Origin: Ancylobacter sp. Lp-2
GTDB taxonomy: Bacteria; Pseudomonadota; Alphaproteobacteria; Rhizobiales; Xanthobacteraceae
Length of the DNA stretch: 64,000 nucleotides
Direction: 5' to 3'
Assembly: GCF_020523795.1 (NCBI RefSeq)
Contig: NZ_JAJALI010000001.1
Coordinates: 682,001 to 746,000, forward strand
Shown here: piece by piece, positions 7,215 through 15,958 of the stretch
Numbering within the stretch: the first letter of the stretch is position 1
How the letters are laid out: each line of letters opens with the position of its first letter
The notes under the pieces: model-generated
Seen by the model: the letters and a program-made list of their open reading frames with translations, nothing else
What the model was told of the DNA's origin: nothing
Database searches by the model: none
Made by a program: the position numbers and the translations under genes

Positions 7215-9649
7215 GGCTGCGTCTCCAGATTGGTGAGGTTGGGAATGAGGTCGGCGGCCCAGCCGAGGCCGCGATGACGCAGCCAGGCCTCAAGGAAGCC
7301 GTCGCGACCGTAAGCGGCGAAGACCTTGTCGATGGCCTGCTGGTCGGTCTTGGAGGATGCCGTGCACAGCGCCAGCGCGACCTCGCTGAGGCCGAGCTCA
7401 AACAGCCGGTTGCCGCGCCGCGACTGGCAATAGTAGTCGCGCTTCGGGGTCGCCCGCGCGAGGATTTCGATCTGCCGGTCGTTCAGGCCGAAGCGGCGAT
7501 AGATGGCGGTGATCTGCGGCTCGATGGCCCGCTCATTGGGGAGCAGAAGACGTGTCGGGCAGCTCTCGATGATCGCCGGCGCAATGGCGCTGCCATCGAT
7601 GTCAGAGAGGGACTGCGTGGCAAAGATGACGGAGGCGTTCTTCTTGCGCAGCGTCTTCAGCCATTCCCGCAGCTGGCCCGCGAAGCCCTCGTCGTCCAGC
7701 GCCAGCCAGCCTTCATCGATGATGATAAGCGTCGGTGATCCGTCGAGCCGGTCCTCGGTCCGGTGGAACAGATAGGCGAGCACCGCCGGCGCGGCCTCCG
7801 TGCCGATCAGACCTTCCGTCTCGAAGGCCTGGACGGTGGCCGAGCCCAGATGCTCGGTATCGGCGTCGAGCAGCCGGCCCCATGCGCCGCCAAGGCAATA
7901 GGGACGCAGTGCCTGCTTCAGGTCGTTGGACTGTAGGAGGACGCAGAGGCCTGTGAGGGTGCGCTCCTCGGCCGGCGCGGAGGCCAGCGAGGTTAGCGCT
8001 GTCCAGATATGCTCCTTCACCTGCGGCGTGATCGACACGCCTTCGCGGGTGAAGATGGCGACGATCCAGTCGGCGGCCCAGGCGCGTTCCGTGGCCTCAT
8101 CGATGCGCGCAAGCGGCTGGAGCGAAACGCTCTCCGCGCTCCCCTCGCTGAGGCCGCCGCCGAGATCGTGCCAGTCACCGCCCATGGCAAGCGCCGCGGC
8201 CCGGATCGAACCGCCGAAATCAAAGGCAAACACCTGGACACCGACGTAGCGTCGAAACTGCAGCGCCATCAGCGCCAGCAGCACCGACTTGCCCGCGCCG
8301 GTCGGTCCGACAACGAGGGTATGGCCGACATCGCCGACATGGAGGCAGAATCGAAACGGGGTCGAGCCCTCGGTCTTACCGAACAGCAGCGGCGGCGCGT
8401 CGAAATGCGCGTCACGGCTCTCGCCAGCCCACACCGCCGAGAGCGGGATCATGTGCGCGAGGTTCAGCGTCGAGATCGGTGGCTGGCGGACATTGGCGTA
8501 CACGTGGCCCGGCAAAGATCCGAGCCAAGCGTCGACCGCATTGAGGGTTTCCGACATCGCCGTGAAGTCGCGACTCTGGATGACCTTCTCGACCCGCCGC
8601 AGCTTCTCGTCGGCGATGCGCGGATCAGCGTCCCACACCGTCACAGTCGCGGTGACATAGGCGATGCCGGCATGGTCCGCGCCGAGTTCCTGCAGCGCGA
8701 GATCGGCATCTTCAGCCTTGTTGGCGGCATCGGAATCCACGAGGACGGAGGCCTCGTTGGTCATCACCTCCTTCAGGATCGCCGCGATGGATTTGCGCTT
8801 GGCGAACCACTGGCGGCGGATCTTGGTGAGCAGCCGCACCGCATCTGTCTTGTCGAGCAGGATCGCCCGTGTCGACCAGCGATAGGGAAAGGCGAGCCGG
8901 TTCAGTTCATCGAGCAAGCCAGGCGTCGTCACCGTGGGAAAGCCGGTGATGGTCAGCACCCGCAGATGCTGGTCGCCAAGGCGCGGCTCCAGCCCGCCGG
9001 TGAGCGGCTGATCGGCCAGCAGGGCGTCGAGGTAGATCGGCGTCTCCGGCACGCGGACACGGTGCCGATGCGTCGAGACGCAGCTGTGCAGATAGGTCAG
9101 CGTCTCGCCATCATCGAGCCAGCGACATTCCGGCATGAAGGCGTCAATGAGGTTGAGGAGCCGATCGGTTCGGTCGGCAAAGCCGCGCAAAGTCTCATGG
9201 GGATCGAGCCCTGCCTTGTCCCGCCCTTCATAGAGCCAGCCTTCGGCGCGAGCGCCATCCTCAGCGGGCGGCAGATAAGTGAAGGTCAGGAAGTAGCTCG
9301 ACTCGAAATGGCTGCCGGCCTCTTCGAAATCGGCCCGCCGCTCGGCATCGACCAAAGCGGAGGCGGCATCGGGGAAGGTGCTCGCCGGATAGGTTGACGC
9401 GGCATGGCGCTGCGCCTCCACGAAGATCGCCCATCCCGAGCCAAGGCGACGAAAGGCGTTGTTCAGCCGTCCGGCGACCGCGACGAGCTCGGCGGGAACG
9501 GCGCTGTCGAGGTCCGGCCCGCGAAAACGCGCCGTACGCTGGAACGAACCATCCTTGTTGAGCACGATGCCCGGCGCGACGAGCGCCGCCCAGGGCAGGA
9601 AATCGGCGAGGCGCCGGTTGCGGCTGCGATACTCAGCGAGGTTCATCAT
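7211..9649 (-). CDS. trbE: Conjugal transfer ATPase TrbE (VirB4 family)
   Basis: 812 residues from the ATG at 9649 (MMNLAEYRSRNRRLADFLPW is the usual TrbE start; the frame is open 105 bases further upstream but that part overlaps trbD and is not conserved-looking). A CagE/TrbE N-terminal domain is followed by a P-loop, GPTGAGKS at about 448-455, and a Walker B block TLIIIDEGWLAL. TrbE energises pilus assembly and substrate transfer at the inner membrane. It is placed between trbD and trbJ as in standard trb operons. Confidence 0.95.
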   Translation of the reverse strand: MMNLAEYRSRNRRLADFLPWAALVAPGIVLNKDGSFQRTARFRGPDLDSAVPAELVAVAGRLNNAFRRLGSGWAIFVEAQRHAASTYPASTFPDAASALVDAERRADFEEAGSHFESSYFLTFTYLPPAEDGARAEGWLYEGRDKAGLDPHETLRGFADRTDRLLNLIDAFMPECRWLDDGETLTYLHSCVSTHRHRVRVPETPIYLDALLADQPLTGGLEPRLGDQHLRVLTITGFPTVTTPGLLDELNRLAFPYRWSTRAILLDKTDAVRLLTKIRRQWFAKRKSIAAILKEVMTNEASVLVDSDAANKAEDADLALQELGADHAGIAYVTATVTVWDADPRIADEKLRRVEKVIQSRDFTAMSETLNAVDAWLGSLPGHVYANVRQPPISTLNLAHMIPLSAVWAGESRDAHFDAPPLLFGKTEGSTPFRFCLHVGDVGHTLVVGPTGAGKSVLLALMALQFRRYVGVQVFAFDFGGSIRAAALAMGGDWHDLGGGLSEGSAESVSLQPLARIDEATERAWAADWIVAIFTREGVSITPQVKEHIWTALTSLASAPAEERTLTGLCVLLQSNDLKQALRPYCLGGAWGRLLDADTEHLGSATVQAFETEGLIGTEAAPAVLAYLFHRTEDRLDGSPTLIIIDEGWLALDDEGFAGQLREWLKTLRKKNASVIFATQSLSDIDGSAIAPAIIESCPTRLLLPNERAIEPQITAIYRRFGLNDRQIEILARATPKRDYYCQSRRGNRLFELGLSEVALALCTASSKTDQQAIDKVFAAYGRDGFLEAWLRHRGLGWAADLIPNLTNLETQP

Positions 9650-9662
9650 CGGCGCGCCTCGC

Positions 9663-9932
9663 TCAGGCGACCAGATGCGCGGGGATGCGCAGATGCCGAC
9701 GCACCACCTCGACGAAAAGCGGATCGCGCTTCGCCGCCCACACTGCCGCGACATGGCCGATCACCCCGATGGCGAGGCCGACCAGCCAGAGACGCAGGCC
9801 GAGCCCCACGGCCCCGGCAAGCGTGCCATTGACGATGGCGATGGCACGTGGCGCGCCGCCGAGCAGGATCGGCTCGGTCAGCGCCCGGTGGACCGGCACG
9901 CTGAAGCCGGGAACCTCAACCGTCTCGGCCAT
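9663..9932 (-). CDS. trbD: Conjugal transfer protein TrbD (VirB3 family)
   Basis: 89 residues with the TrbD pattern VPGFSVPVHRALTEPILLGG near the N-terminus and two closely spaced hydrophobic segments (about 28-48 and 50-66). The ATG at 9932 overlaps the trbC stop (ATGA). TrbD is a small inner-membrane partner of the TrbE ATPase. The longer frame running upstream is an overlap with trbC and is not used. Confidence 0.92.
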   Translation of the reverse strand: MAETVEVPGFSVPVHRALTEPILLGGAPRAIAIVNGTLAGAVGLGLRLWLVGLAIGVIGHVAAVWAAKRDPLFVEVVRRHLRIPAHLVA

Positions 9933-10264
9933 CAGATGAGCGCTCCGCCGCCGAAGGAGAAGAACGACAGGAAGAAGCTCGAGGCGGCGAAGGCGATCGA
10001 CAGGCCGAACACGATCTGGATCAGCCGACGGAAGCCGCCCGACGTATCGCCGAAGGCCAACGCCAGCCCGGTCGAGATGATGATGATGACGGCGATGATC
10101 TTGGCGACGGGGCCCTCGATCGACTGGAGGATGGATTGCAGAGGCGCTTCCCACGGCATGGAGGAGCCGGAGGCATGAGCGCTGGCCGTGGCCATCAGGC
10201 TGACGCAGGCGACAGACGCGGCCAAGCGGGTGGCGCTACGGGCGCGATGGAGCGATCGGATCAT
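9932..10264 (-). CDS. trbC: Conjugal transfer pilin TrbC (VirB2 family)
   Basis: 110 residues. An N-terminal signal region (cleavage probably after SAHA, near residue 31) is followed by two transmembrane helices (about 54-70 and 82-102) separated by the FGDTSGGFRRL loop, the classical VirB2/TrbC pilin layout. The start ATG at 10264 overlaps the trbB stop by four bases. Confidence 0.92.
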   Translation of the reverse strand: MIRSLHRARSATRLAASVACVSLMATASAHASGSSMPWEAPLQSILQSIEGPVAKIIAVIIIISTGLALAFGDTSGGFRRLIQIVFGLSIAFAASSFFLSFFSFGGGALI

Positions 10265-11229
10265 GTGGGATCTCCGGTGAAAGCAGGGGTGACGCGGTAG
10301 TCGCCATCGGGGCCAAGGCCCTCGACACGGGCGAGTTCTATGAGCCGGCGTGCGGAGCCGCGGCCGGAGAGCACGGCCACGAGATTGATGGTCTCGGCGA
10401 TCAGCGCCCGCGGAACGGTGACGACGGCTTCCTGGATGAGTTGCTCCATACGGCGCAGCGCGCCGAGTGCACTGCCGGCATGGATGGTGCCGATGCCGCC
10501 GGGATGGCCGGTGCCCCATGCCTTGAGCAAATCGAGCGCCTCCGCGCCGCGCACCTCGCCGATGGGGATCCGGTCGGGCCGCAGTCGCAGCGCCGAGCGC
10601 ACAAGGTCGGACAGCGAAGCGACGCCGTCATTGGTGCGCAGGGCGACGAGGTTCGGCGCCGCGCATTGCAGCTCGCGCGTATCCTCAATGAGGACGACGC
10701 GATCTTCTGTCTTAGCGATCTCGGCGAGCAGCGCATTGGTGAGCGTGGTCTTGCCCGTCGAGGTGCCGCCGGCCACCAGGATGTTGGTGCGAGAGGTGAC
10801 ACCCTTGCGCAAAGCGTCTGCCTGCCCGGCCGACATGATGCCGGCGCGGACATAGTCCTCGAGCGTGAATACCGCGACGGCGGGCTTACGTATGGCGAAG
10901 GTTGGCGCCGTAACGACAGGGGGCAGCAATCCCTCGAAACGTTCTCCCGTCTCGGGCAACTCGGCTGAAACCCGCGGGGCGCCAGCGTGAACCTCTGCAC
11001 CGACATGATGCGCGACGAGCCGTACGATGCGCTCGCCATCAGCGGGCGAGAGCCGCCCACCCGTGTCGGACAGTCCCTCCGAGAGCCGGTCGATCCACAG
11101 CCGCCCGTCAGGGTTCAGCATCACCTCGACGACGGTCGGGTCTTCCAGATGCCGGACGATCGCCGGACCCAGCGCCGTGCGCAGCATCCGCGCTCCGCGC
11201 GCAAAACCCTGATGATGATGTGCTGCCAT
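10261..11229 (-). CDS. trbB: P-type conjugative transfer ATPase TrbB (VirB11 family)
   Basis: 322 residues. The Walker A motif GGTSTGKTT lies at 154-162, with a Walker B-like [10 protein letters not shown] and the VirB11 His box region [16 protein letters not shown]. TrbB is the hexameric traffic ATPase at the base of the channel. It is the first gene of the operon here; in most related clusters a CopG-type gene and traG precede it, and both are absent. Confidence 0.95.
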   Translation of the reverse strand: MAAHHHQGFARGARMLRTALGPAIVRHLEDPTVVEVMLNPDGRLWIDRLSEGLSDTGGRLSPADGERIVRLVAHHVGAEVHAGAPRVSAELPETGERFEGLLPPVVTAPTFAIRKPAVAVFTLEDYVRAGIMSAGQADALRKGVTSRTNILVAGGTSTGKTTLTNALLAEIAKTEDRVVLIEDTRELQCAAPNLVALRTNDGVASLSDLVRSALRLRPDRIPIGEVRGAEALDLLKAWGTGHPGGIGTIHAGSALGALRRMEQLIQEAVVTVPRALIAETINLVAVLSGRGSARRLIELARVEGLGPDGDYRVTPAFTGDPT

Positions 11230-11232
11230 CCA

Positions 11233-11281
11233 GACCCCGACAGTGCCGGGGTCCTGACGATCTCATCCCGGTCGGGGATGA
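11233..11281 (-). promoter_or_regulatory. Two consecutive hairpins in the trbB leader
   Basis: GACCCCG/CGGGGTC (11233-11239 with 11247-11253) and TCATCCC/GGGATGA (11263-11269 with 11275-11281) are perfect 7-bp inverted repeats with 7- and 5-base loops, directly upstream of the trbB start at 11229. They could be protein operators or leader-RNA hairpins; I see no poly-U tract that would make a standard terminator. Confidence 0.4.
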
Positions 11282-11405
11282 TTAAAAGAGCCCGATATTG
11301 GGCCAGTTCAACAGGATTCCACCCGCGTCGCAGCGTGGCGTGCAATGACAGGCGAACGGCGGAACTGCTGTGCGGTGATCGGAAGCGGCAATGGGAGCCT
11401 CCGCT

Positions 11406-12284
11406 TCACGGCTTGAAGCAATGCTCCCTGTGCCAGCGCAGGAAATGGGGATGGGGCCGCTCGATCAGCCTGCGGGGCGCGATGGCGCGGCCGTCTTTGT
11501 TGATGAAGGCGCGCACGCCGTCGGGATCGTTGGTTTGCCGGGAAATGAGGATGTCCAGATCATCGGAGAGGGTGATTAGTCCGCGATCGAACATCCAATG
11601 CGCCGTGCCCGACAGCGCCAGCCCGTTGCTGACGATGTCGGGGCCATTTGCCTCCACCGGGCGGATATGCGCCGCGGCCACCTCGGCACGCCCGCCGCCA
11701 GTGGCGCAGCGCTCGTCATAGGCGCGCAGCACAACGCGCCGGAAGATGCGGTCGCGGACGATGCGAGAGGACAGAGTGTCGACGCGCTCGCGGGGCTGCT
11801 CGAACGCGAATGGCGCCTGCTCTTCTTCAAAGCCTGAGAGGGACGCACCCTCGTCGACGCGGGGCAGCAGCGGCTCGCTGTCATTCAGCCCGAGAGTGAC
11901 GATCCGGTTGAAATCGTCCGGCGAGAGCGGCCGTACGGCGGCTTGCGCACGCCCCGAAATGCGCCCGTCCGCGTTCAGCACACCGCGCTCGATCACGCCA
12001 TCCGCATCGGTGAAAGGCACCGGGCTGGCAAAATCCAGATAGCTGCCCGGTTCGATCAGAGCGAGATACATGCCCGGAGCGGTGGGATCAGGAACGACGC
12101 GCTGGACCCTGGCGATCGCGAAATAGCCGCGGGTCTCCGCCACTTTCCGGGATTCGTAATAAACGATCCAGTCGCCGACGCAGGCCTCGACGCGTCCCAG
12201 ATATGGGCGCGGGAACTGATACCGCTCAGCCGGGCTGTCGTCATAGATCGAGTCCGAGCGGTGAATGAAAACGCCGAATCCCAT
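11406..12284 (-). CDS. HNH endonuclease with EVE/PUA-like N-terminal region
   Basis: 292 residues. The N-terminal part (MGFGVFIHRSDSIYDD, then QFPRPYLGRVEACVGDWIVYY) resembles modified-base reading modules fused to HNH nucleases. The C-terminal part has the HNH core AAHIRPVEANGPDIVSNGLALSG followed by HWMFDRGLI. Such proteins act as putative restriction endonucleases. The segment before the first His reads CATGGGRAEV, about seven residues shorter than I would expect for this family, so activity is uncertain. It is divergent from the Fic gene and may be cargo of the conjugative region. Confidence 0.8.
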   Translation of the reverse strand: MGFGVFIHRSDSIYDDSPAERYQFPRPYLGRVEACVGDWIVYYESRKVAETRGYFAIARVQRVVPDPTAPGMYLALIEPGSYLDFASPVPFTDADGVIERGVLNADGRISGRAQAAVRPLSPDDFNRIVTLGLNDSEPLLPRVDEGASLSGFEEEQAPFAFEQPRERVDTLSSRIVRDRIFRRVVLRAYDERCATGGGRAEVAAAHIRPVEANGPDIVSNGLALSGTAHWMFDRGLITLSDDLDILISRQTNDPDGVRAFINKDGRAIAPRRLIERPHPHFLRWHREHCFKP

Positions 12285-12420
12285 GTGTCATTCCTGATCC
12301 CCATTCGATCGTATCGCAGATTGGAAAGCGTTCGGCAGCAGGTGGACCATTCACCCCTTGGTCCCGCGCGTCACGTTATCGACCCGGCATCACGCTCTCA
12401 GTTCTCCTTCGCACTGCCGT

Positions 12421-12492
12421 GAGCGATAGGACGGCTATCTATCAATCACATATCCGCTATTATGTGAGCTATAGCGGGAGGCCCTATCGCTC
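12421..12492. promoter_or_regulatory. Nested inverted repeats in front of fic
   Basis: An outer perfect 10-bp repeat, GAGCGATAGG (12421-12430) and CCTATCGCTC (12483-12492), ends directly at the fic ATG. Inside it lies TCACATA (12446-12452) and TATGTGA (12461-12467) with an 8-base spacer. The Shine-Dalgarno GGGAGG sits between the inner and outer right arms. It could be an operator or an RNA structure controlling translation. Confidence 0.5.
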
Positions 12493-13608
12493 ATGGTGTG
12501 GAACTGGACGCAGCACGGCTGGCCGCATTTTGCCTATGATCCGGTTGCCCTCGAACCGCTGGAGCGGCGGTTCCTGCTGCTCACCGGCGAGGTGATCGGT
12601 GCAGTCCGGCATGTCAGCGAGGGCGAGCGGGACGTGCTGCGGATCGAACTCCTCAGCGACGAGGCCGTCAAGACCAGCGCGATCGAAGGAGAGACACTGG
12701 ATCGCCTCAGCGTGCAATCCTCCCTGCGCCGTCAGCTCGGCCTCGACACCGACAATCGCAACGTGAAGCCAAAGGAACGAGGCATCGCGGAGATGATGGT
12801 CGATCTCTACCGGAGTTGGGCGGATCCCCTCGACGCCGATACGCTGTTCCGCTGGCACCGCATGCTGATGGCGGACAGCCGGCATCTGGAAGCGATCGGC
12901 GGCTACCGTCGCCATGAAGACGCGATGCAGATCGTGTCCGGCCGTCAGGATCGGCCGACCGTGCATTTCGAGGCGCCGCCATCCTCTCGGGTTCCGGACG
13001 AGATGGCCGCATATCTCGCCTGGTTCAATGGCTCGGCCCCGGACGGTGGAGCGCCCTTGCCAGCACTCACCCGGGCCGGGATCGGACATCTCTATTTCGA
13101 GAGCATCCATCCCTTCGAGGACGGCAATGGCCGCATCGGCCGAACCCTCGCTGAAAAATCCCTCGCCCAAAACATCGGGCAACCGACCCTGATCGCGCTC
13201 GCCCATACCATCGAGCAGCATCGCAAGGCCTATTACGACGAGCTAGAGATTCATCAGCGGACCCTCGATGTCACGGGCTGGCTGGTCTATTTCGCGGAAG
13301 CGATCATCGCGGCCCAACAGACTACGCTCGGCCGCGTCGCCTTCTACATCGCCAAGGCGCATTTTTACGATCGCTTCCGCGACAAGATGAACGAACGGCA
13401 GGCGAAGGTGATCGCCCGCCTGTTCCGCGAGGGCCCCGGCGGCTTCACGGGCGGCCTGAGCGCGGAGAACTACCTCGCGATCACCGGCACCTCACGCCCC
13501 ACCGCCACACGCGACCTACACGATCTGGTGGAACAAGGCGCCCTGACGCGAACCGGGGAACGCCGATACACCCGTTACTACCTGCACCTGCACGGTGTGG
13601 CTGGATAG
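12493..13608 (+). CDS. Fic family protein (DUF4172-Fic), probable AMP-transferase
   Basis: 371 residues. The N-terminal WNWTQHGWPHFAYD matches the DUF4172 domain that precedes many Fic domains. An autoinhibitory motif T-x3-E-G is seen at residues 61-66 (TSAIEG), and the active-site loop HPFEDGNGRIGR at 206-217 has all catalytic residues. A C-terminal winged-helix-like region (about 305-365) may bind DNA. Fic enzymes transfer AMP (or other phosphates) to target hydroxyls; with the inhibitory motif on the same chain this is a self-inhibited class. The target is unknown. The start is ATG 12493 after GGGAGG. Confidence 0.92.
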   Translation: MVWNWTQHGWPHFAYDPVALEPLERRFLLLTGEVIGAVRHVSEGERDVLRIELLSDEAVKTSAIEGETLDRLSVQSSLRRQLGLDTDNRNVKPKERGIAEMMVDLYRSWADPLDADTLFRWHRMLMADSRHLEAIGGYRRHEDAMQIVSGRQDRPTVHFEAPPSSRVPDEMAAYLAWFNGSAPDGGAPLPALTRAGIGHLYFESIHPFEDGNGRIGRTLAEKSLAQNIGQPTLIALAHTIEQHRKAYYDELEIHQRTLDVTGWLVYFAEAIIAAQQTTLGRVAFYIAKAHFYDRFRDKMNERQAKVIARLFREGPGGFTGGLSAENYLAITGTSRPTATRDLHDLVEQGALTRTGERRYTRYYLHLHGVAG

Positions 13609-13854
13609 TTACGGGCGGCAACGTCAGTGGCGCAACCGTTCTGTCCTTTCGATCGCCCAGGGGGCATCCACTTCAACCTGCAGGATGCGCCATAAGCGGA
13701 AGGCCGCTGCGGCTATCACGAATAGCCGGTTTGGGGCCGGTGGCAGACTGTCCGCTATTGGAGACTTAAAACGAGAAGCGGACATATCGCCGATGAATGT
13801 CCGAGGCCGAAACTGACCCCAAAGCTGCCTCTGAGAATGTCCGCTTTGCAGCGA
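13609..13854. other. Gene-free stretch with a repeated GGACAT/ATGTCC motif
   Basis: No gene is supported. AAGCGGACAT (13776-13785) and ATGTCCGCTT (13837-13846) form a perfect 10-bp inverted repeat, and a third GAATGTCCG copy lies between them (13795-13803). It looks like decayed or small-repeat sequence at the junction between the trb/fic region and the metabolic region. Confidence 0.35.
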
Positions 13855-15942
13855 TCAGCTCAGGCTCTGAGCAATCTCGGGCTTTCTCCTGCGCTGCAAC
13901 AGCAGCACCGGCACGAACAGCGCGAGGCCGAGCAGCGACGAATAGAGCTCCGGCGCCACCAGCAGCATGGCGGCGAGCGCCAGCACGAGCCGCTCCCATG
14001 CCTGCAGCCGCGTCAGCAGCCAGCCGGATATGCTGGCGCCGAGGCAGGTGATGCCGATCACGCACCCTGCGAAGGCGAGGACGAAGTCCGGCCAGTTGAA
14101 CCCCTTGGTGACCAGCAGCAGCGAGGGCGAGAACACGAAGACGAAGGGCACCAGCACCTTGCCGAGCCCGAGGCGGAACGCCGTGTTGCCGGTGCGGAAC
14201 GGATCCGCATTGGCCATGCCGGCGGCGGCATAGGCGGCGAGCGCCACCGGCGGCGTGATGTCGGCGAGCACGCCGTAATAGAACACGAAGAAATGCGCCA
14301 CGATCGGCTCGACGCCGAGCAGGCCGAGCGCCGGCGCGGCGATGGTCGCCATGATGATGTAGTTGGCCGTGGTGGGGATGCCGCAGCCCATCAGGATGCA
14401 GACCACGCCGGTCATCAGCAGCGTGAACAGCAGCGTCAGCGTCTGCGGCGCCACCAGCACGGCCGGCAGCACCGCGCCGGCCCAGGACGCCATCGAGGCG
14501 GCGGTTGAGGTGACGATGAACGACACCTTGAAGCCGACGCCGGTCAGCGTCACCACGCCGACCACGATGCCGACGGTGGCCGCCGCCGCGCCGACGGCGA
14601 GCGCATATTTGGCGCCGTCGCGCAATCCGGCGGCGATGTCGGCGATGCTCATCCGGTTGCGCGGATTGAGCAGGCCGACGGCGATGCACAGCGTGATGCC
14701 CCAGAAGGCGGCGAGATAGGGCGTGTAGCCGGCGAGCAGGATGCCGATCAGCGCCACCAGCGGGATGATGGTCGGCCAGTCGCGCTTCAGCGCCGCCTTC
14801 ACGTCCGGCATCTCGTGCGGCTCGAGGCCGCGCAGGCCGTTGCGTTTCGCCTCGAAATGCACCTGGATGAACACGCCGAAGAAATGCATGAAGGCCGGCA
14901 CGATCGCCGCCAGGATGATCGTGGTGTAGGGCAGGTTCAGGAACTCGATCATCAGGAACGCGGCGGCGCCCATGATCGGCGGGGTGATCTGCCCGCCCGT
15001 CGAGGCGGTCGCCTCCACCGCGGCGGCGAAGTGGCGCTTGTAGCCAAGGCGGATCATCGCGGGGATGGTGAGGGAGCCGACCGTCACCGTATTGGCAACC
15101 GAGGAGCCGGAGATCATGCCGAACAGCGCCGAGCCGAAGATCGACACTTTGGCCGGGCCGCCGGCATAGCGCCCCGCGACCCAGGCGGCGCAGTCGAGGA
15201 ACAATTGGCCGAGGCCGATGCGGGTGGCGAACACGCCGAACAGCACGAAGTGAAACACATAGGTCGCCACCACGCCCAGCGCGACGCCGTAAATGCCCTG
15301 CGTGGTCAGGTAGAGATGGTCGATGAGCTGGGAGACGCTGGCGCCGGGATGCACCAGGATGCCCGGCATGTGCGGCCCCCACAGCGCATAGGCCATGAAG
15401 ACGATGGCGATGATCGGCAGCGGCACGCCGAGCGAGCGGCGCGTCGCCTCCAGCAGCGCCAGGATGAGCAGGCCGCCGAGCACGACGTCGAGCGTCGTCG
15501 GGTTGCCGACCCGGAAGGCGAGGTCGTCCAGCGGGATCAGCGGGATGTGCATCACCGCCACGACGGCGGCGATGGCCAGCGCCCAGTCCGGCAGCCCGAT
15601 GCCGAGCGGGCGCAGCAGCCCGGACCGCGCCGGCTGCGTGTAGCCGCGCCGCGTCGCCGGGAACACCAGGAAGACCAGGCCGAGCACGAAGGACAGGTGG
15701 ATGCCCCGGTGCATCGTCTCCTGCAAGAGCCCGAAGCCCGCCGTGTAGTAGTGGAACAGCGACAGGACGACCAGCAGTCCGCCGACCAGATAGCCGGCTC
15801 CCGGCGCCAGCGGCCGGAAGCGGATCTCGGGGTCATAGGCCTCTTCCAGCTCCCGGACCTTCGCCTCGTCGAATTCGAGCGGGATGGTCTCGGCGGGAAC
15901 GGTTTCGACAGCCGGAGAGGAGGAGTTTTCCCGGACGCTCAT
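13855..15942 (-). CDS. TRAP transporter fused permease (4TM/12TM, TAXI type)
   Basis: 695 residues. The N-terminal four-helix DctQ-like part (about 45-170) is fused to a DctM-like domain of about 12 helices, with conserved stretches FGSALFGMISGSSVANTVTVG and GQITPPIMGAAAFL. It starts about 17 bases after the TAXI solute-binding gene, so the two form one sodium-driven uptake system. The substrate is not readable from sequence; its sharing of a GntR site with the hexonate operon suggests a sugar acid or related carboxylate. Confidence 0.94.
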   Translation of the reverse strand: MSVRENSSSPAVETVPAETIPLEFDEAKVRELEEAYDPEIRFRPLAPGAGYLVGGLLVVLSLFHYYTAGFGLLQETMHRGIHLSFVLGLVFLVFPATRRGYTQPARSGLLRPLGIGLPDWALAIAAVVAVMHIPLIPLDDLAFRVGNPTTLDVVLGGLLILALLEATRRSLGVPLPIIAIVFMAYALWGPHMPGILVHPGASVSQLIDHLYLTTQGIYGVALGVVATYVFHFVLFGVFATRIGLGQLFLDCAAWVAGRYAGGPAKVSIFGSALFGMISGSSVANTVTVGSLTIPAMIRLGYKRHFAAAVEATASTGGQITPPIMGAAAFLMIEFLNLPYTTIILAAIVPAFMHFFGVFIQVHFEAKRNGLRGLEPHEMPDVKAALKRDWPTIIPLVALIGILLAGYTPYLAAFWGITLCIAVGLLNPRNRMSIADIAAGLRDGAKYALAVGAAAATVGIVVGVVTLTGVGFKVSFIVTSTAASMASWAGAVLPAVLVAPQTLTLLFTLLMTGVVCILMGCGIPTTANYIIMATIAAPALGLLGVEPIVAHFFVFYYGVLADITPPVALAAYAAAGMANADPFRTGNTAFRLGLGKVLVPFVFVFSPSLLLVTKGFNWPDFVLAFAGCVIGITCLGASISGWLLTRLQAWERLVLALAAMLLVAPELYSSLLGLALFVPVLLLQRRRKPEIAQSLS

Positions 15943-15958
15943 GGCGCGGTCGCCGGGG

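Noticed and set aside
9650-9754. Longer N-terminus for TrbE
   Set aside because: The extra 35 residues overlap trbD coding sequence and lack family similarity; MMNLAEYRS is the usual start.
11121-11345. Open frame overlapping the start of trbB as a CopG-type regulator
   Set aside because: The residues show no ribbon-helix-helix pattern and the frame runs out of phase through trbB.
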